Of a stretch of DNA of 64,000 bases, positions 29,648 to 39,486 are shown in pieces; the stretch's first letter is position 1; every line of letters starts with the position of its first letter. Position numbers and translations under genes: made by a program. The DNA comes from Thiomicrorhabdus sp. (GTDB lineage Bacteria; Pseudomonadota; Gammaproteobacteria; Thiomicrospirales; Thiomicrospiraceae), in the NCBI RefSeq assembly GCF_963662555.1, contig NZ_OY759719.1:2500985-2564984 (forward strand). Direction: 5' to 3'. The notes below the pieces were generated by a model. The model saw only the letters and a list, made by a program, of their open reading frames with translations, made no database searches and was not told where the DNA came from.

Positions 29648-29977
29648 TTATTCGCCTTTAAGAGTACCTTTTGGTAGTAAACGTGAAATATTTTGACGTT
29701 CAACTTTTACAATAACGTTATCTGCAATTTCAACATCACAGAAGTTGTCATTCATTTCACGAATTTTTCCTGCAAGACCACCATAAGTCACGACTTCATC
29801 GCCTTTCTTGATAGCTTCTACCAAAGCTTTGTGCTCTTTTACTTTTTTCTGTTGTGGACGAATTAGTAAAAAGTAGAATACAACAAATAGAAGAACTAAC
29901 GGGATAATACCTTCCCATCCACCGCCTTGTGCCGCTGCCGTACCTTCTGCCATTGCATCACTAATAAAAAAACTCAT
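29648..29977 (-). CDS. yajC: Sec translocon accessory protein YajC
   Basis: YajC is a small inner-membrane partner of SecDF. The 109-residue form starts at ATG 29977 with AGGAG seven bases upstream; an upstream TTG at 29998 is less likely. It has one membrane helix (IIPLVLLFVVFYFLLIRPQQKKVKEHKALVEAIKKGDEVVTYGG) and the conserved RPQQKK turn at its cytoplasmic side. It keeps the standard order tgt-yajC-secD-secF. Confidence 0.95.
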   Translation of the reverse strand: MSFFISDAMAEGTAAAQGGGWEGIIPLVLLFVVFYFLLIRPQQKKVKEHKALVEAIKKGDEVVTYGGLAGKIREMNDNFCDVEIADNVIVKVERQNISRLLPKGTLKGE

Positions 29978-30152
29978 AGTTGTAACTCCTAATATCAAAA
30001 AAATTTAATCAAGGTATTTTGGCACAGCTAGAATAAAAAATCTAAGCTAAATACGCCTAAATATTGATTAAGTAACGATTATGTAACGATTGAATCAAGA
30101 TTCAATATATTTGTCTTTGCCATATTAAGCCAATTAGTTATTAAATTGGTAA

Positions 30153-30205
30153 TTTACCAGGCCTGGTATGCCCTGTGGCCAGCTATATTTTATGAGCACA
30201 GGGTA
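30153..30205 (+). repeat. Composite palindrome-hairpin repeat, copy B
   Basis: TACCAGGCCTGGTA (30155-30168), two bases, then CCCTGTG (30171-30177), 19-nt loop, CACAGGG (30197-30203). All seven pairs are Watson-Crick. Confidence 0.85.
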
Positions 30206-30260
30206 TTTTTCTATTTATCTAATTTTGCACTCAGTTATTTACTATAAAACAGACTACTTC

Positions 30261-31450
<1,190 letters not shown>

Positions 31451-31456
31451 CTAAAG

Positions 31457-32509
31457 TTATTGTTTGTTCTGTGGAAACACCAACATCGCGTCACCATAAC
31501 TAAAAAAGCGATATTCATTTTCCACCGCATGCTGGTAAGCCGCCATTGTTCTTTCATAACCCGCTAATGCAGAAACCAACATAATCAAGGTGGATTCTGG
31601 CAAGTGGAAGTTGGTTAATAATACATCCACTTCTTTAAACTCATAACCTGGAGTAATAAAAATATCGGTTTCACCTTGATAAGGAGCTATTTTACCGGTA
31701 TCACTAAATTTAGCCGCACTCTCTAAACAACGCACAGAGGTGGTACCCACTGCAATGACTCTGCCACCTTTTTTACGTGCTGTTTCAACTTGTTTTACCA
31801 GGCCTGGTAAAACCTCTAAATACTCAGAGTGCATAACATGCTCTGCAATATCATCCACCTGAACGGGTTTAAAAGTGCCTGCTCCAACGTGTAAGGTAAC
31901 AAAACCAATATCAACACCTTTAGCTTTAATATCGGCCATCAATTCATTATCAAAGTGCAGCCCTGCGGTTGGTGCGGCGACGGCACCCGGTTTTTGAGAA
32001 TACACGGTTTGATAGCGTTCTTTATCCGCCTCTTCATCTTCTTTACGCTCAATATAAGGCGGCAAAGGCATATGCCCATGCTCTTCTACCAATTCTAATG
32101 CGGTTTGTTCAGCCAAAACTTTCACAATAAATAGCGCATCTTGACGCCCTATTACTTCAACATCAAACGCATCTTCAATGGTTAAGATCGTACCTGGCTT
32201 TGGAGAACGGCTAGAACGAATATGGGTCAATAAAGTTTTATTATCAACCACCCGTTCAATTAACAACTCCACTTTGCCTCCAGAGGCTTTTTGACCAAAC
32301 AAACGAGCAGGAATCACTTTGGTATTATTAAAAACCAGCAAATCGTTAGGCTGTAAATAAGAGAGTAAGTCTGGAAATTTGGCATCAATCAACTGATGGT
32401 CTAATGAAGCATCAGACATTACCAACAATCGGCTATCCCGCCTTTTTTTAGGTGGTTGTTGAGCAATTAAATTTTCTGGCAGGTCAAAAAAGAAGTCTTG
32501 TCGTTTCAC
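31457..32509 (-). CDS. queA: S-adenosylmethionine:tRNA ribosyltransferase-isomerase
   Basis: QueA converts preQ1-tRNA to epoxyqueuosine-tRNA. The 350-residue protein carries the family signatures [55 protein letters not shown] and [18 protein letters not shown] 20 bp palindromic copy (31793-31812) encodes LPGLVKQ in a variable helix, without adding obvious length. Operon order queA-tgt-yajC-secDF is standard. No preQ1 riboswitch is evident upstream. Confidence 0.97.
   Translation of the reverse strand: MKRQDFFFDLPENLIAQQPPKKRRDSRLLVMSDASLDHQLIDAKFPDLLSYLQPNDLLVFNNTKVIPARLFGQKASGGKVELLIERVVDNKTLLTHIRSSRSPKPGTILTIEDAFDVEVIGRQDALFIVKVLAEQTALELVEEHGHMPLPPYIERKEDEEADKERYQTVYSQKPGAVAAPTAGLHFDNELMADIKAKGVDIGFVTLHVGAGTFKPVQVDDIAEHVMHSEYLEVLPGLVKQVETARKKGGRVIAVGTTSVRCLESAAKFSDTGKIAPYQGETDIFITPGYEFKEVDVLLTNFHLPESTLIMLVSALAGYERTMAAYQHAVENEYRFFSYGDAMLVFPQNKQ
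31793..31812. repeat. Iterated palindrome inside queA
   Basis: This is a 20 bp perfect palindrome with TACCAGGCCTGGTA at its centre (31796-31809). It encodes LPGLVK. Confidence 0.9.
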
Positions 32510-32681
32510 AAATTTATTAAATCAGCGGTTTTCTTGAATAGCACTAACAAAAAACGCCCATTTATCCATAGAATAAAGGGGCGCTATTTTCGCTGATTGT
32601 GTCTTTATTTTCAAGCTGTTATATTACAGAACCTAGCAATAAGCCTGCAATAATAAACAACCTATTTAGTCTTATTGAGTG

Positions 32682-34568
32682 TTAGGCAACCATCAAAGCC
32701 GCTATGCTAGCAGGTGCAACAGGACGACTAAACAGATAACCCTGGCCAATATCACAACCTAATTCAAATAAAACTTGGCGTTGCTCTTCTGTTTCAATAC
32801 CTTCTGCGACCACTACCAAATCTAAGTCATGAGCTAAATTAATGATCGATTTTGCAATCGCAAATTGACGTTTATCTTCAATAATATTAATCACAAAAGC
32901 ACGGTCTACTTTTAAAGTATCAAATGGAAACAAGGTTAAATAATGCAAAGAGGCAAACCCCGTTCCAAAATCATCAAGGGCAATCATAAAGCCTCTCGAT
33001 TTTAATTCCTGAATCTTTGCTAAACTACGTTGCGTATTATTAAGCAACACACTCTCAGTTAACTCGATTTGAACTGTTCCAGGGTCAACCCCAAGTTGCT
33101 CAAATTGAGCAATTGCTTGGCTACAAAAGTTATCATCCGCAAACTGGCGTGCAGAGACATTAATAGAGTATTTCATTTGAATACCCTGTTTTTGCCATGC
33201 AACAATATCCTGGCCTGCCTGATTAATCATGGATTCACTTAACGCCCAAATCAGCCCTGTCTCTTCTGAAACTGGAATAAATACCGCTGGCGATGGTGCA
33301 TCACTGCCGTCCTTAGTCTTCCAACGAGCAAGCACCTCAACCCCCATTGTTTTACCTGTTTTTAAATCAACCAAAGGTTGGTAATAAGGCTTAATTAACC
33401 CTTGTGTCAATGCCCCACGTAAACGACTTTGTAAGTCAACCATCTCTGTTGCATGAGCCGTCATTTCATGAGAAAAAAACTCCATACTCAACCCTTGGCT
33501 TTTGGCCTTAAACATGGCTGCATCGGCATTTTTAATCAGTACTTCTGGCGTTAATCCATCACGCGGATAAAGTGCCACCCCTGCGGTAACACCAATACTT
33601 AAACGATGCCCATGAATTCTAAATGGCTTTTCCAATAGATGGTTCATGTGCAATACACAATCTTGTACCGATTCTGTGGTAACACTATTACGAGTTACAA
33701 CAACAAATTCATCACCCCCAAAGCGAGAAATCATCGCCATTTTAGAGTCCATACAGCTTGATTTAAAACGCCTCGCCACCTCTTTAAGCAACTCATCACC
33801 AACGGTGTGACCGTGTGCATCATTCACATATTTAAAACGATTCAAATCAATAAAAAAGACGGCAAAACTCTCTTCCCCTTCCCTAATATGACTCTGTTTA
33901 ATCAGCTTATTCATATAGTCGTTAAGATAACGTCGATTAGGCAAATTCGTTAAGGGATCATACAAAGCCAGGTCTTCAGCTTTTTGAGCCGCCATTTTAC
34001 GCTCAGTAATATCAATATTGATTGACCTAACTCCGATATTCTTGCCATTTTTATCGTGAAAAGGGCCGCACAAATGCTCCAACCAACGTACTTCACCTTG
34101 CTTAGTTATAATTCTAAACTCAACCTTTTCTGGAGCACCATCGTCATTCACTAAATGCACGTGATGTATCCAGTTAGCCTTATCCTCTGGATGAATAATC
34201 GCGTCCATAAAATTGGGAGTAGTATAAAAATCTTGTGGTGTATAACCCGTAAGAGGCAATACTGCAGGTGACACATACTCATAATGACCCGCCAAAGATC
34301 TCACATAGGTAAACTCTAGAGATAAATCAACCACAGCCTTAAAAATATTATGCTCATGAAACCTGATACGTAAATACTTTACTAAAAAAGCAAAACCTAC
34401 CCCAATTACAATTGAAGCAAATATAGGAAGTAGCCAATCAAAGCCATGTAGCATAGCTTTTGTTGCCGCAAAATCCGCTAATACGTAAATTAAAAGTATC
34501 ACTATAGACCACGATAACGATCGAACTAATTGTTTAACGGCATCTTCTCGTCTAAAGACTCTATTCAC
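32682..34568 (-). CDS. Membrane PAS-GGDEF-EAL cyclic-di-GMP protein
   Basis: The protein has two N-terminal membrane helices (SWSIVILLIYVLADFA and WLLPIFASIVIGVGFAFLVKYL), one PAS domain (GHYEYVSPAVLPLTGYTPQDF...GVRSINIDITERK), a GGDEF domain with an intact RFGGDEFVV site, and an EAL domain. The EAL signature reads EVLAR, a common active variant, with DDFGTGFASL and KVDRAFV present. It could make or break c-di-GMP, or do both. A GTG at 34568 after AACAGG is preferred; the frame is open upstream to 34667 but starts with a non-ATG codon. The PAS signal is unknown. It stands alone. Confidence 0.9.
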   Translation of the reverse strand: MNRVFRREDAVKQLVRSLSWSIVILLIYVLADFAATKAMLHGFDWLLPIFASIVIGVGFAFLVKYLRIRFHEHNIFKAVVDLSLEFTYVRSLAGHYEYVSPAVLPLTGYTPQDFYTTPNFMDAIIHPEDKANWIHHVHLVNDDGAPEKVEFRIITKQGEVRWLEHLCGPFHDKNGKNIGVRSINIDITERKMAAQKAEDLALYDPLTNLPNRRYLNDYMNKLIKQSHIREGEESFAVFFIDLNRFKYVNDAHGHTVGDELLKEVARRFKSSCMDSKMAMISRFGGDEFVVVTRNSVTTESVQDCVLHMNHLLEKPFRIHGHRLSIGVTAGVALYPRDGLTPEVLIKNADAAMFKAKSQGLSMEFFSHEMTAHATEMVDLQSRLRGALTQGLIKPYYQPLVDLKTGKTMGVEVLARWKTKDGSDAPSPAVFIPVSEETGLIWALSESMINQAGQDIVAWQKQGIQMKYSINVSARQFADDNFCSQAIAQFEQLGVDPGTVQIELTESVLLNNTQRSLAKIQELKSRGFMIALDDFGTGFASLHYLTLFPFDTLKVDRAFVINIIEDKRQFAIAKSIINLAHDLDLVVVAEGIETEEQRQVLFELGCDIGQGYLFSRPVAPASIAALMVA

Positions 34569-34810
34569 GTAATAACACCTGTTGATAAATTTATATGGGG
34601 GCTGAGTATCAATTATTCTTATTACCACGTCAAAACAGCTTTTTTTATCTAGCACATAAAAATACAAATGCCTAATATTATCCAGTTACTATAACACCAC
34701 CACTTCTAAGCGTATTTTTAACACTACAAGATAAAAAACGTTTTACACAGAATAGATTATTAACAGTAACAATTAAGAATCTAAATACACACTCAAGCCC
34801 ATATTTAAAT

Positions 34811-34839
34811 TTGACAGGCCTGGTGTAACGCCCTATAAT
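34811..34839 (+). promoter_or_regulatory. Sigma-70 promoter of the tRNA-Leu/Val operon
   Basis: TTGACA (34811-34816) and TATAAT (34834-34839) are both consensus, with a 17 bp spacer. A GC-rich TCGCGACC follows, as in stringently controlled promoters. The spacer contains the half palindrome CAGGCCTGGT (34815-34824). Confidence 0.85.
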
Positions 34840-34857
34840 TCGCGACCACAAGTTAAT

Positions 34858-34944
34858 GCCAGTGTGATGAAATTGGTAGACATGACGGATTCAAAATCCG
34901 TTGCTAGTGATAGCGTGGCGGTTCGAGTCCGCCCACTGGTACCA
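34858..34944 (+). tRNA. tRNA-Leu(CAA)
   Basis: This is an 87-nt class II tRNA with encoded CCA. Acceptor GCCAGTG pairs with CACTGGT. The anticodon loop TTCAAAA reads CAA (codon UUG). A long variable arm GCTAGTGATAGC and GGTTCGAGTCC T arm are clear. Confidence 0.93.
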
Positions 34945-34968
34945 CATTTACTTGTACCTCTCTATTGT

Positions 34969-35045
34969 ACGACCGTAGCTCAGTTGGTTAGAGCACCACC
35001 TTGACATGGTGGGGGTCGGTGGTTCGAATCCACTCGGTCGTACCA
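34969..35045 (+). tRNA. tRNA-Val(GAC)
   Basis: Acceptor ACGACCG pairs with CGGTCGT, with D arm GCTCAGTTGG and T arm GGTTCGAATCC. Anticodon loop TTGACAT reads GAC. CCA is encoded. It follows tRNA-Leu by 24 bp and shares its promoter. Confidence 0.95.
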
Positions 35046-35178
35046 ATCACTTATCTTAAGTGACATCTTAAAACACCCTTATTCCTATAAAAGCCTTAAA
35101 AATTGCAAGATGTGTGTAAGTTGCACCTGTGTAAAGTATTAAGTATTTATATACTTTTCTTTTGTTATATATTGATTG

Positions 35179-35340
35179 TAGATTTATATTCAGATTTACC
35201 AGGCCTGGTAAAATAAAGACAAAAGCTTTATAAGCTTTAAAACAAACTAGACAGAAACAAAAAAGCCCCAGTCTTGCGACTAGGGCTTTAGAATTTGGCT
35301 CCCCAACCTGGACTCGAACCAGGGATATACGAATTAACAG
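35179..35340. repeat. Left copy of the 162-bp direct repeat bounding the tRNA-Asn islet
   Basis: This copy matches 37798-37959 at an offset of 2619 bp, with two mismatches (35326 and 35332). It contains a palindrome copy (35197-35210), a terminator hairpin (about 35262-35290), and the 3' 45 nt of a tRNA-Asn (35296-35340) that stops exactly at the anticodon loop. This copy is the non-functional tRNA remnant. Confidence 0.93.
35262..35290 (-). terminator. Terminator copy after the tRNA-Asn remnant
   Basis: AGCCCCAGTC (35264-35273) pairs with GACTAGGGCT (35278-35287), allowing one mismatch; a T run follows on the minus strand. It duplicates the hairpin after the intact tRNA-Asn. Confidence 0.75.
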
Positions 35341-35642
35341 CCACTTATTTCAATAATATCAACAACTTAACAACACCCTCAACCATTCTGAACCACTAAG
35401 ACCAATTTATAACCATTTAATACAATGTACCCTGGATCGTGAGCCCCCTATCCGAAAAAATCCTATACATTGAAACAAATCTTATTTGTTTTTTATAAAA
35501 TTAAGCCCTCTTTTTTCTATAATCTAATAACCTCCATATTTCTTTATCAAAAGTAGTTATAACTCTAAAAATTAATAAATTTTAACCCTCGTGTTAGAAT
35601 TGCGTACTGCCTATAAATATTTAATAAGAAAGCAGACTTGTG

Positions 35643-36812
35643 ATGCCAAACGAAACGACAAAAAAAGAAATAGAATCATTACGGGAGATTAGATGGAAAA
35701 CACATCTATCCAATAGGGTTCAAGAGTTTTCAAAAATAATTCAAAACGACAGAATATTTGAAGAATACTTTAGCAAAAGTTATGTAGAAAATTTAACAAA
35801 TAAGTCACAGAATATAACAAAGTTTGTCGTCAAACTTGGAATTATATATTCATTATTGATGCTGTCTTTATTTGCTTCTCTTAACTCTAATCAATCAGAT
35901 TTTGAAATATTTGGATACGGTTTTAAAAACATAGGAGCATATAAAGAATTACTTTTGTTTCTCGCTGTAACTATATCCCCCATAACTGCAATTTTGCTTG
36001 CATACCAAAAATACATCGATGCATTAAGAAAAGAGTGCCTAAAAAAGATTGTTCCAGATGCTAGCGTAAGAAAGTTCTATTCATTCACATTTATTGATGA
36101 TTACTTCGATGGTTTAACAAGTCGCAGTTATGAAAAATCTACCCATTGGCACGGTTCAGTTAATTTAATTACCGTTTTGTTTGGCTTTACACTTTTACTA
36201 TTAATCATAACGTTGCTAGCAGGCTCTTTCTTTATTCAAATTATGGTCATTTACGATGTAGTTATGAATCCATCTACATCAAAATATATAAATTTATTTG
36301 TTGTGGTATTTGCAATTACGTCCATTTTATTTACATGGCTCGTTAGCCTAATGCAACTTCCAATGCCTGAAGTTGACTGGACCAACACCTACAAGCTTTC
36401 TGAAATTGAAAAAACTGATCCTGATAAATACAATAAGTTGATGCAAAAATTTGCAGCGGATAACTCTAGGAAAGAAGCTTTTTCAATAATTACATCATCA
36501 TCTATTATTTATATAATTTGCTTCACTACCATTGCATTGTATTGGTATTCAGAAACTTTAGAAAACTTAACTTTCTTTCTTGGAAATGCAATGACTGGTT
36601 ACTTTGTAGTCCTATTTTTCTCAAATGAAAGCAACCATTTCATACGTAAGAGGGCACTAAGTTGGTTCTTTAAAAACCATCCTGAAAGTGAGCCGAATAG
36701 ATTAAAAGTATTTAATAAAGTCCAGAAAACTCTATTATTTACTAAAGTAATTATTCCTGCCCTCCTGTCAATCTGGTACGCATTCAACACCTTGCCTACT
36801 ACTATTAACTAG
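35643..36812 (+). CDS. Multi-helix membrane protein of unknown function
   Basis: I do not recognise this 389-residue protein. It starts with ~60 charged residues (KKEIESLREIRWKTHLSNRV...), then shows about seven hydrophobic segments in three groups: FVVKLGIIYSLLMLSLFASL and ELLLFLAVTISPITAILLAY, then LITVLFGFTLLLLIITLLAGSFF and INLFVVVFAITSILFTWLV, then IITSSSIIYIICFTTIALYW, FFLGNAMTGYFVVLFF and KVIIPALLSIWYAF. A loop of ~50 residues follows the fourth helix. No catalytic or transporter motif is visible. The ATG at 35643 is preferred over the GTG at 35640. Its position next to a HEPN-like gene in a tRNA islet would suit a defence role, but that is speculation. Confidence 0.7.
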   Translation: MPNETTKKEIESLREIRWKTHLSNRVQEFSKIIQNDRIFEEYFSKSYVENLTNKSQNITKFVVKLGIIYSLLMLSLFASLNSNQSDFEIFGYGFKNIGAYKELLLFLAVTISPITAILLAYQKYIDALRKECLKKIVPDASVRKFYSFTFIDDYFDGLTSRSYEKSTHWHGSVNLITVLFGFTLLLLIITLLAGSFFIQIMVIYDVVMNPSTSKYINLFVVVFAITSILFTWLVSLMQLPMPEVDWTNTYKLSEIEKTDPDKYNKLMQKFAADNSRKEAFSIITSSSIIYIICFTTIALYWYSETLENLTFFLGNAMTGYFVVLFFSNESNHFIRKRALSWFFKNHPESEPNRLKVFNKVQKTLLFTKVIIPALLSIWYAFNTLPTTIN

Positions 36813-36864
36813 CCGAATTTCAACAAACTTTATAAACGCTTTTAATCTTAAATCGATAAACCTT

Positions 36865-37384
36865 ATGGATAGCCAGATATCTCAAGAAGAACAAGAATTA
36901 GAAATTCCAGAAAGAGGTATTAACTTTCAATCTGTTTGGTGTACTTTTAATAATAAAGGTAAATCAACAGGTCAGTTGAATCCGATTTTTTTTGGAACAT
37001 CCCAATCTTGTTCTTCGAGAATTATATTGGTTGAGTAAAGATTTCGTTGAGCAAGATAAGCAAAGTGACATGGTATTGGGGCAAACTATGGAACCAGATG
37101 CGGATCGGTTAAGAAGTATACGCAACCACCTTGAGCATAAGTTTCTTAAGGTTCATGATGAAATATGGCTCGATGTTAATGAGCACGTAAATAGTACTTC
37201 TTTCGAACAGGTTGCTTGTCATTTATCATTGAGTGATCTATCTGCAAAAACACTGCGACTTATGAAGTTGGCAAGAGCAGCCTTGATGTATTTATCATTG
37301 GAGGTGCATCGTGAAGAAGAGATGAGAGCACAAGGAAGGACTGGACTCGCTGCACCAATTACTTTGCCTACCTTTGAGCGATGA
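36865..37384 (+). pseudogene. HEPN-domain (LA2681-like) protein gene, frameshifted at a T8 run
   Basis: One frame starts at ATG 36865 and stops after 57 codons (37038). A second frame, open from 36992 to 37384, holds the rest. The two join into one continuous protein if the run of eight T's at 36986-36993 is read as seven: ...GQLNPIF then LEHPNLVLRELYWLSKDF. The joined ~173 residues include RNHLEHKFLKV, the R-x4-H motif of HEPN ribonucleases, and a closing alpha-helical region. It resembles the C-terminal domain of LA2681-type HEPN proteins, so the usual N-terminal repeat region would be missing. A sequencing error or programmed slippage is also possible. Confidence 0.55.
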
Positions 37385-37527
37385 GAAAGTGCTTAAATTT
37401 TGCGAATAAGGGGGAAAGGCCTAAAGATTCTAGATTTTTTTGCTTTGCAAGATGTACAGAGTATTCAAGCTCTGCCAATTACGACCTACCGCAATGAGAT
37501 TTTTAATGAATAAACGCTTTCACAGTC

Positions 37528-37752
37528 TTATTTTAGAAAACTAACATTCAACTCGGAGTTATCAAGCTCATCATTTATAAAATCATTATGGTTGCTCAAC
37601 TTAAGCACCCTTTCTCTGCCACGTTTAAGCCTAGCGGATATTTCATCAGACCCAACAATTGATGCTACTTGAACATCATAAGCTGTAAGTTTTGGATGCA
37701 CATATGGCATTAAATATTTACAAATACTTTCAACAGCGTTGTCTAGCCTCAA
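37528..37752 (-). pseudogene. Phage terminase-small-subunit-like fragment
   Basis: A 74-residue frame on the minus strand begins MRLDNAVESICKYLMPYVHP with KLTAYD following. That pattern (R-x-D-x-A, then L-M/L-P-Y/F-V-H-P-K-L) recalls the C-terminal part of phage terminase small subunits. Translation starts only at a TTG immediately after a stop codon, so the N-terminal part of the parent gene is missing. It points to a phage-derived past for the islet. The family assignment is from memory and is weak. Confidence 0.35.
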
Positions 37753-37797
37753 CAGCTAAACGTGAAAGCTCCTCCCGTTATGACACGGATTTGGTTT

Positions 37798-37959
37798 TAG
37801 ATTTATATTCAGATTTACCAGGCCTGGTAAAATAAAGACAAAAGCTTTATAAGCTTTAAAACAAACTAGACAGAAACAAAAAAGCCCCAGTCTTGCGACT
37901 AGGGCTTTAGAATTTGGCTCCCCAACCTGGACTCGAACCAGGGACATACGGATTAACAG
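37798..37959. repeat. Right copy of the 162-bp direct repeat (att-like)
   Basis: This copy contains the palindrome (37816-37829), the tRNA terminator and the 3' half of the intact tRNA-Asn. It matches the left copy except at two bases, and the identity ends in the anticodon loop. Confidence 0.93.
37881..37909 (-). terminator. Terminator of tRNA-Asn
   Basis: The hairpin AGCCCTAGTC, loop GCAA, GACTGGGGCT followed by T's on the minus strand lies a few bases after the tRNA 3' end. Confidence 0.85.
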
Positions 37960-37990
37960 TCCGGTGTTCTACCAACTGAACTATTGGGGA
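37915..37990 (-). tRNA. tRNA-Asn(GTT)
   Basis: This is a 76-nt tRNA with encoded CCA. Acceptor TCCCCAA pairs with TTGGGGA, the D arm is GTTCAGTTGGTAGAAC, the anticodon loop CTGTTAA reads GTT, and the T arm is CTGGTTCGAGTCCAG. It is the integration site of the islet; its 3' half is duplicated at 35296-35340. Confidence 0.96.
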
Positions 37991-38023
37991 ATAGTTCTCA
38001 GAGCGTGCTCTGTATGGGTGCGT

Positions 38024-38051
38024 ATTATAGGGAGTTTTTTTAATGGTGCAA
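38024..38051 (-). promoter_or_regulatory. Promoter of tRNA-Asn
   Basis: On the minus strand TTGCAC (complement of 38046-38051) and TATAAT (complement of 38024-38029) are 16 bp apart, and the tRNA starts about 33 bp downstream. Confidence 0.75.
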
Positions 38052-38607
38052 GATTTTTTTTATTTTTTTTTAATCTTCAAGTTAATAAAAAATAACCTAC
38101 AAATAAATCAATTAGTTAGCTAAGCCTGCGATATTGAATAGGATTGATGTATTTTTATTTACAATGCTTTATTCAACTTTAACTCTCTTCTAACCTTAAT
38201 TTATATATTGTAATTAGGTATGCAATCACATAAAAAGTTGGCCAGTAAAATGCCATTAATTGCACCAATAGGTAGCATTCATGCTTAGAATCCTTTTCAT
38301 TTTTAGAAAGATAAAGCATTTCAAAAAAAATCAATAAAAAACAATTTATGCCTATATTTTCAAAAGGTTAAAGAGTTAAATCTTATTTAGAATTTACACT
38401 GGCTTACATATTGCTCCTATTTTCAACATCAAAAGGCTCATATTTATTTGCACCAAGTTATACCAATAGAAATAACAAATGTTACTTTTTTAAACATAGC
38501 TTTACTGAAAGATTCACCAAAACGTCATTTGTTTTGAGTGTAAAATCAAAGTAAAGTACGAGCCATTACTTATTTAATTTTCAATATAAAATTCTTAGGA
38601 TTTATCT
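38052..38607. other. Gene-free AT-rich region before galU
   Basis: There are no convincing genes on either strand; short open frames lack start signals and length. The galU operon promoter should lie near its right end. Confidence 0.5.
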
Positions 38608-39486
38608 ATGTCATCACTTCGTAAAGTTGTTATTCCCGTCGCAGGTCTTGGAACTCGTTTTTTGCCTGCTACTAAAGCCATTCCAAAAGAGATGATTACC
38701 TTAGTCGATGAACCTCTAATTCAATATGTGGTTAGAGAGGCTGTTTCAGCTGGTTTTACCGATATCATTTTGGTCACCCACTCTTCTAAGAGTGCTATTG
38801 AAAATCACTTTGATCATAACTTTGAATTAGAAAAGACTTTGGCATTTAAAAACAAGACTGCCCTTTTAGAAAAAGTAGGCCATATATTGCCTGATGAAGC
38901 TAACATTATTTCTGTTCGCCAACCTCAAGCTTTAGGTTTGGGGCATGCTGTTTTATGTGCGGCACCAATCATCGGCGATGAAGATTTTGCGGTTATGCTA
39001 CCCGATGTGATTTTAAATAATGATTCGGTTGACCTTAAAAGTATGGCAACCGCATTTAGAAAAACAGGTCATAGCCAAATCATGGTTGAGCCAGTTCCAA
39101 AATCAGAAGTGGATAAATATGGTATTGCAGACTGTATGGGTGAAGATTTAAAACCTAGCCAAACAACAAAAATGGCGGCGATTATTGAAAAGCCTAAAGT
39201 TGAAGAAGCCCCATCTAATCTATCCGTAACTGGCCGTTACATCCTAGAAAATCAAATTTTAAATTTACTTAAAGTTACCCCTAAAGGGGCTGGTAACGAA
39301 ATTCAGTTAACGGATGCTATTGCTCAGTTAATGGAAGTTTCTGAAGTGGATGCTTATTGTTTAGCTGGCGAAAGTTATGACTGTGGTGATAAGCTAGGAT
39401 ATTTAAAAGCAACAGTTCAATTCGCTGTTCAGCATCCAGAGTTGGGTGAAGAATTTAAAACATGGTTAAAAGAGTACAGCCTATGA
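38608..39486 (+). CDS. galU: UTP-glucose-1-phosphate uridylyltransferase
   Basis: GalU makes UDP-glucose, the donor for cell-surface sugars. The 292-residue protein has the nucleotide-binding start VVIPVAGLGTRFLPATKAIPKEM, LVDEPLIQYVVREA, DFAVMLPDVIL, MVEPVPKSEVDKYGIAD and GAGNEIQLTDAI. It begins the sugar-nucleotide operon galU-pgi-ugd-like-manB; its stop overlaps the pgi start (ATGA), so translation is coupled. Confidence 0.97.
   Translation: MSSLRKVVIPVAGLGTRFLPATKAIPKEMITLVDEPLIQYVVREAVSAGFTDIILVTHSSKSAIENHFDHNFELEKTLAFKNKTALLEKVGHILPDEANIISVRQPQALGLGHAVLCAAPIIGDEDFAVMLPDVILNNDSVDLKSMATAFRKTGHSQIMVEPVPKSEVDKYGIADCMGEDLKPSQTTKMAAIIEKPKVEEAPSNLSVTGRYILENQILNLLKVTPKGAGNEIQLTDAIAQLMEVSEVDAYCLAGESYDCGDKLGYLKATVQFAVQHPELGEEFKTWLKEYSL

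Larger units (their letters stand above)
35341..37959. mobile_element. Small genomic islet integrated at tRNA-Asn
   Basis: The 2.6 kb segment lies between the direct repeats, with one end restoring an intact tRNA-Asn. It carries a multi-helix membrane protein gene, a frameshifted HEPN-like gene and a fragment of a terminase-like gene. No integrase is present, so it is either decayed or moved in trans. Codon usage looks more AT-rich than in the flanking housekeeping genes. Confidence 0.75.

Noticed and set aside
34569-34667. Upstream extension of the GGDEF-EAL gene to 34667
   Set aside because: It begins with a non-ATG codon, adds no family sequence, and a good GTG with a ribosome site lies at 34568.
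35341-35642. Possible integrase remnant at the left end of the islet
   Set aside because: No tyrosine-recombinase motif or long frame is readable on either strand.
37756-37947. 63-residue minus-strand open frame covering the tRNA-Asn 3' half and repeat
   Set aside because: It overlaps a clear tRNA, its terminator and the direct repeat, and has no start signal or family resemblance.
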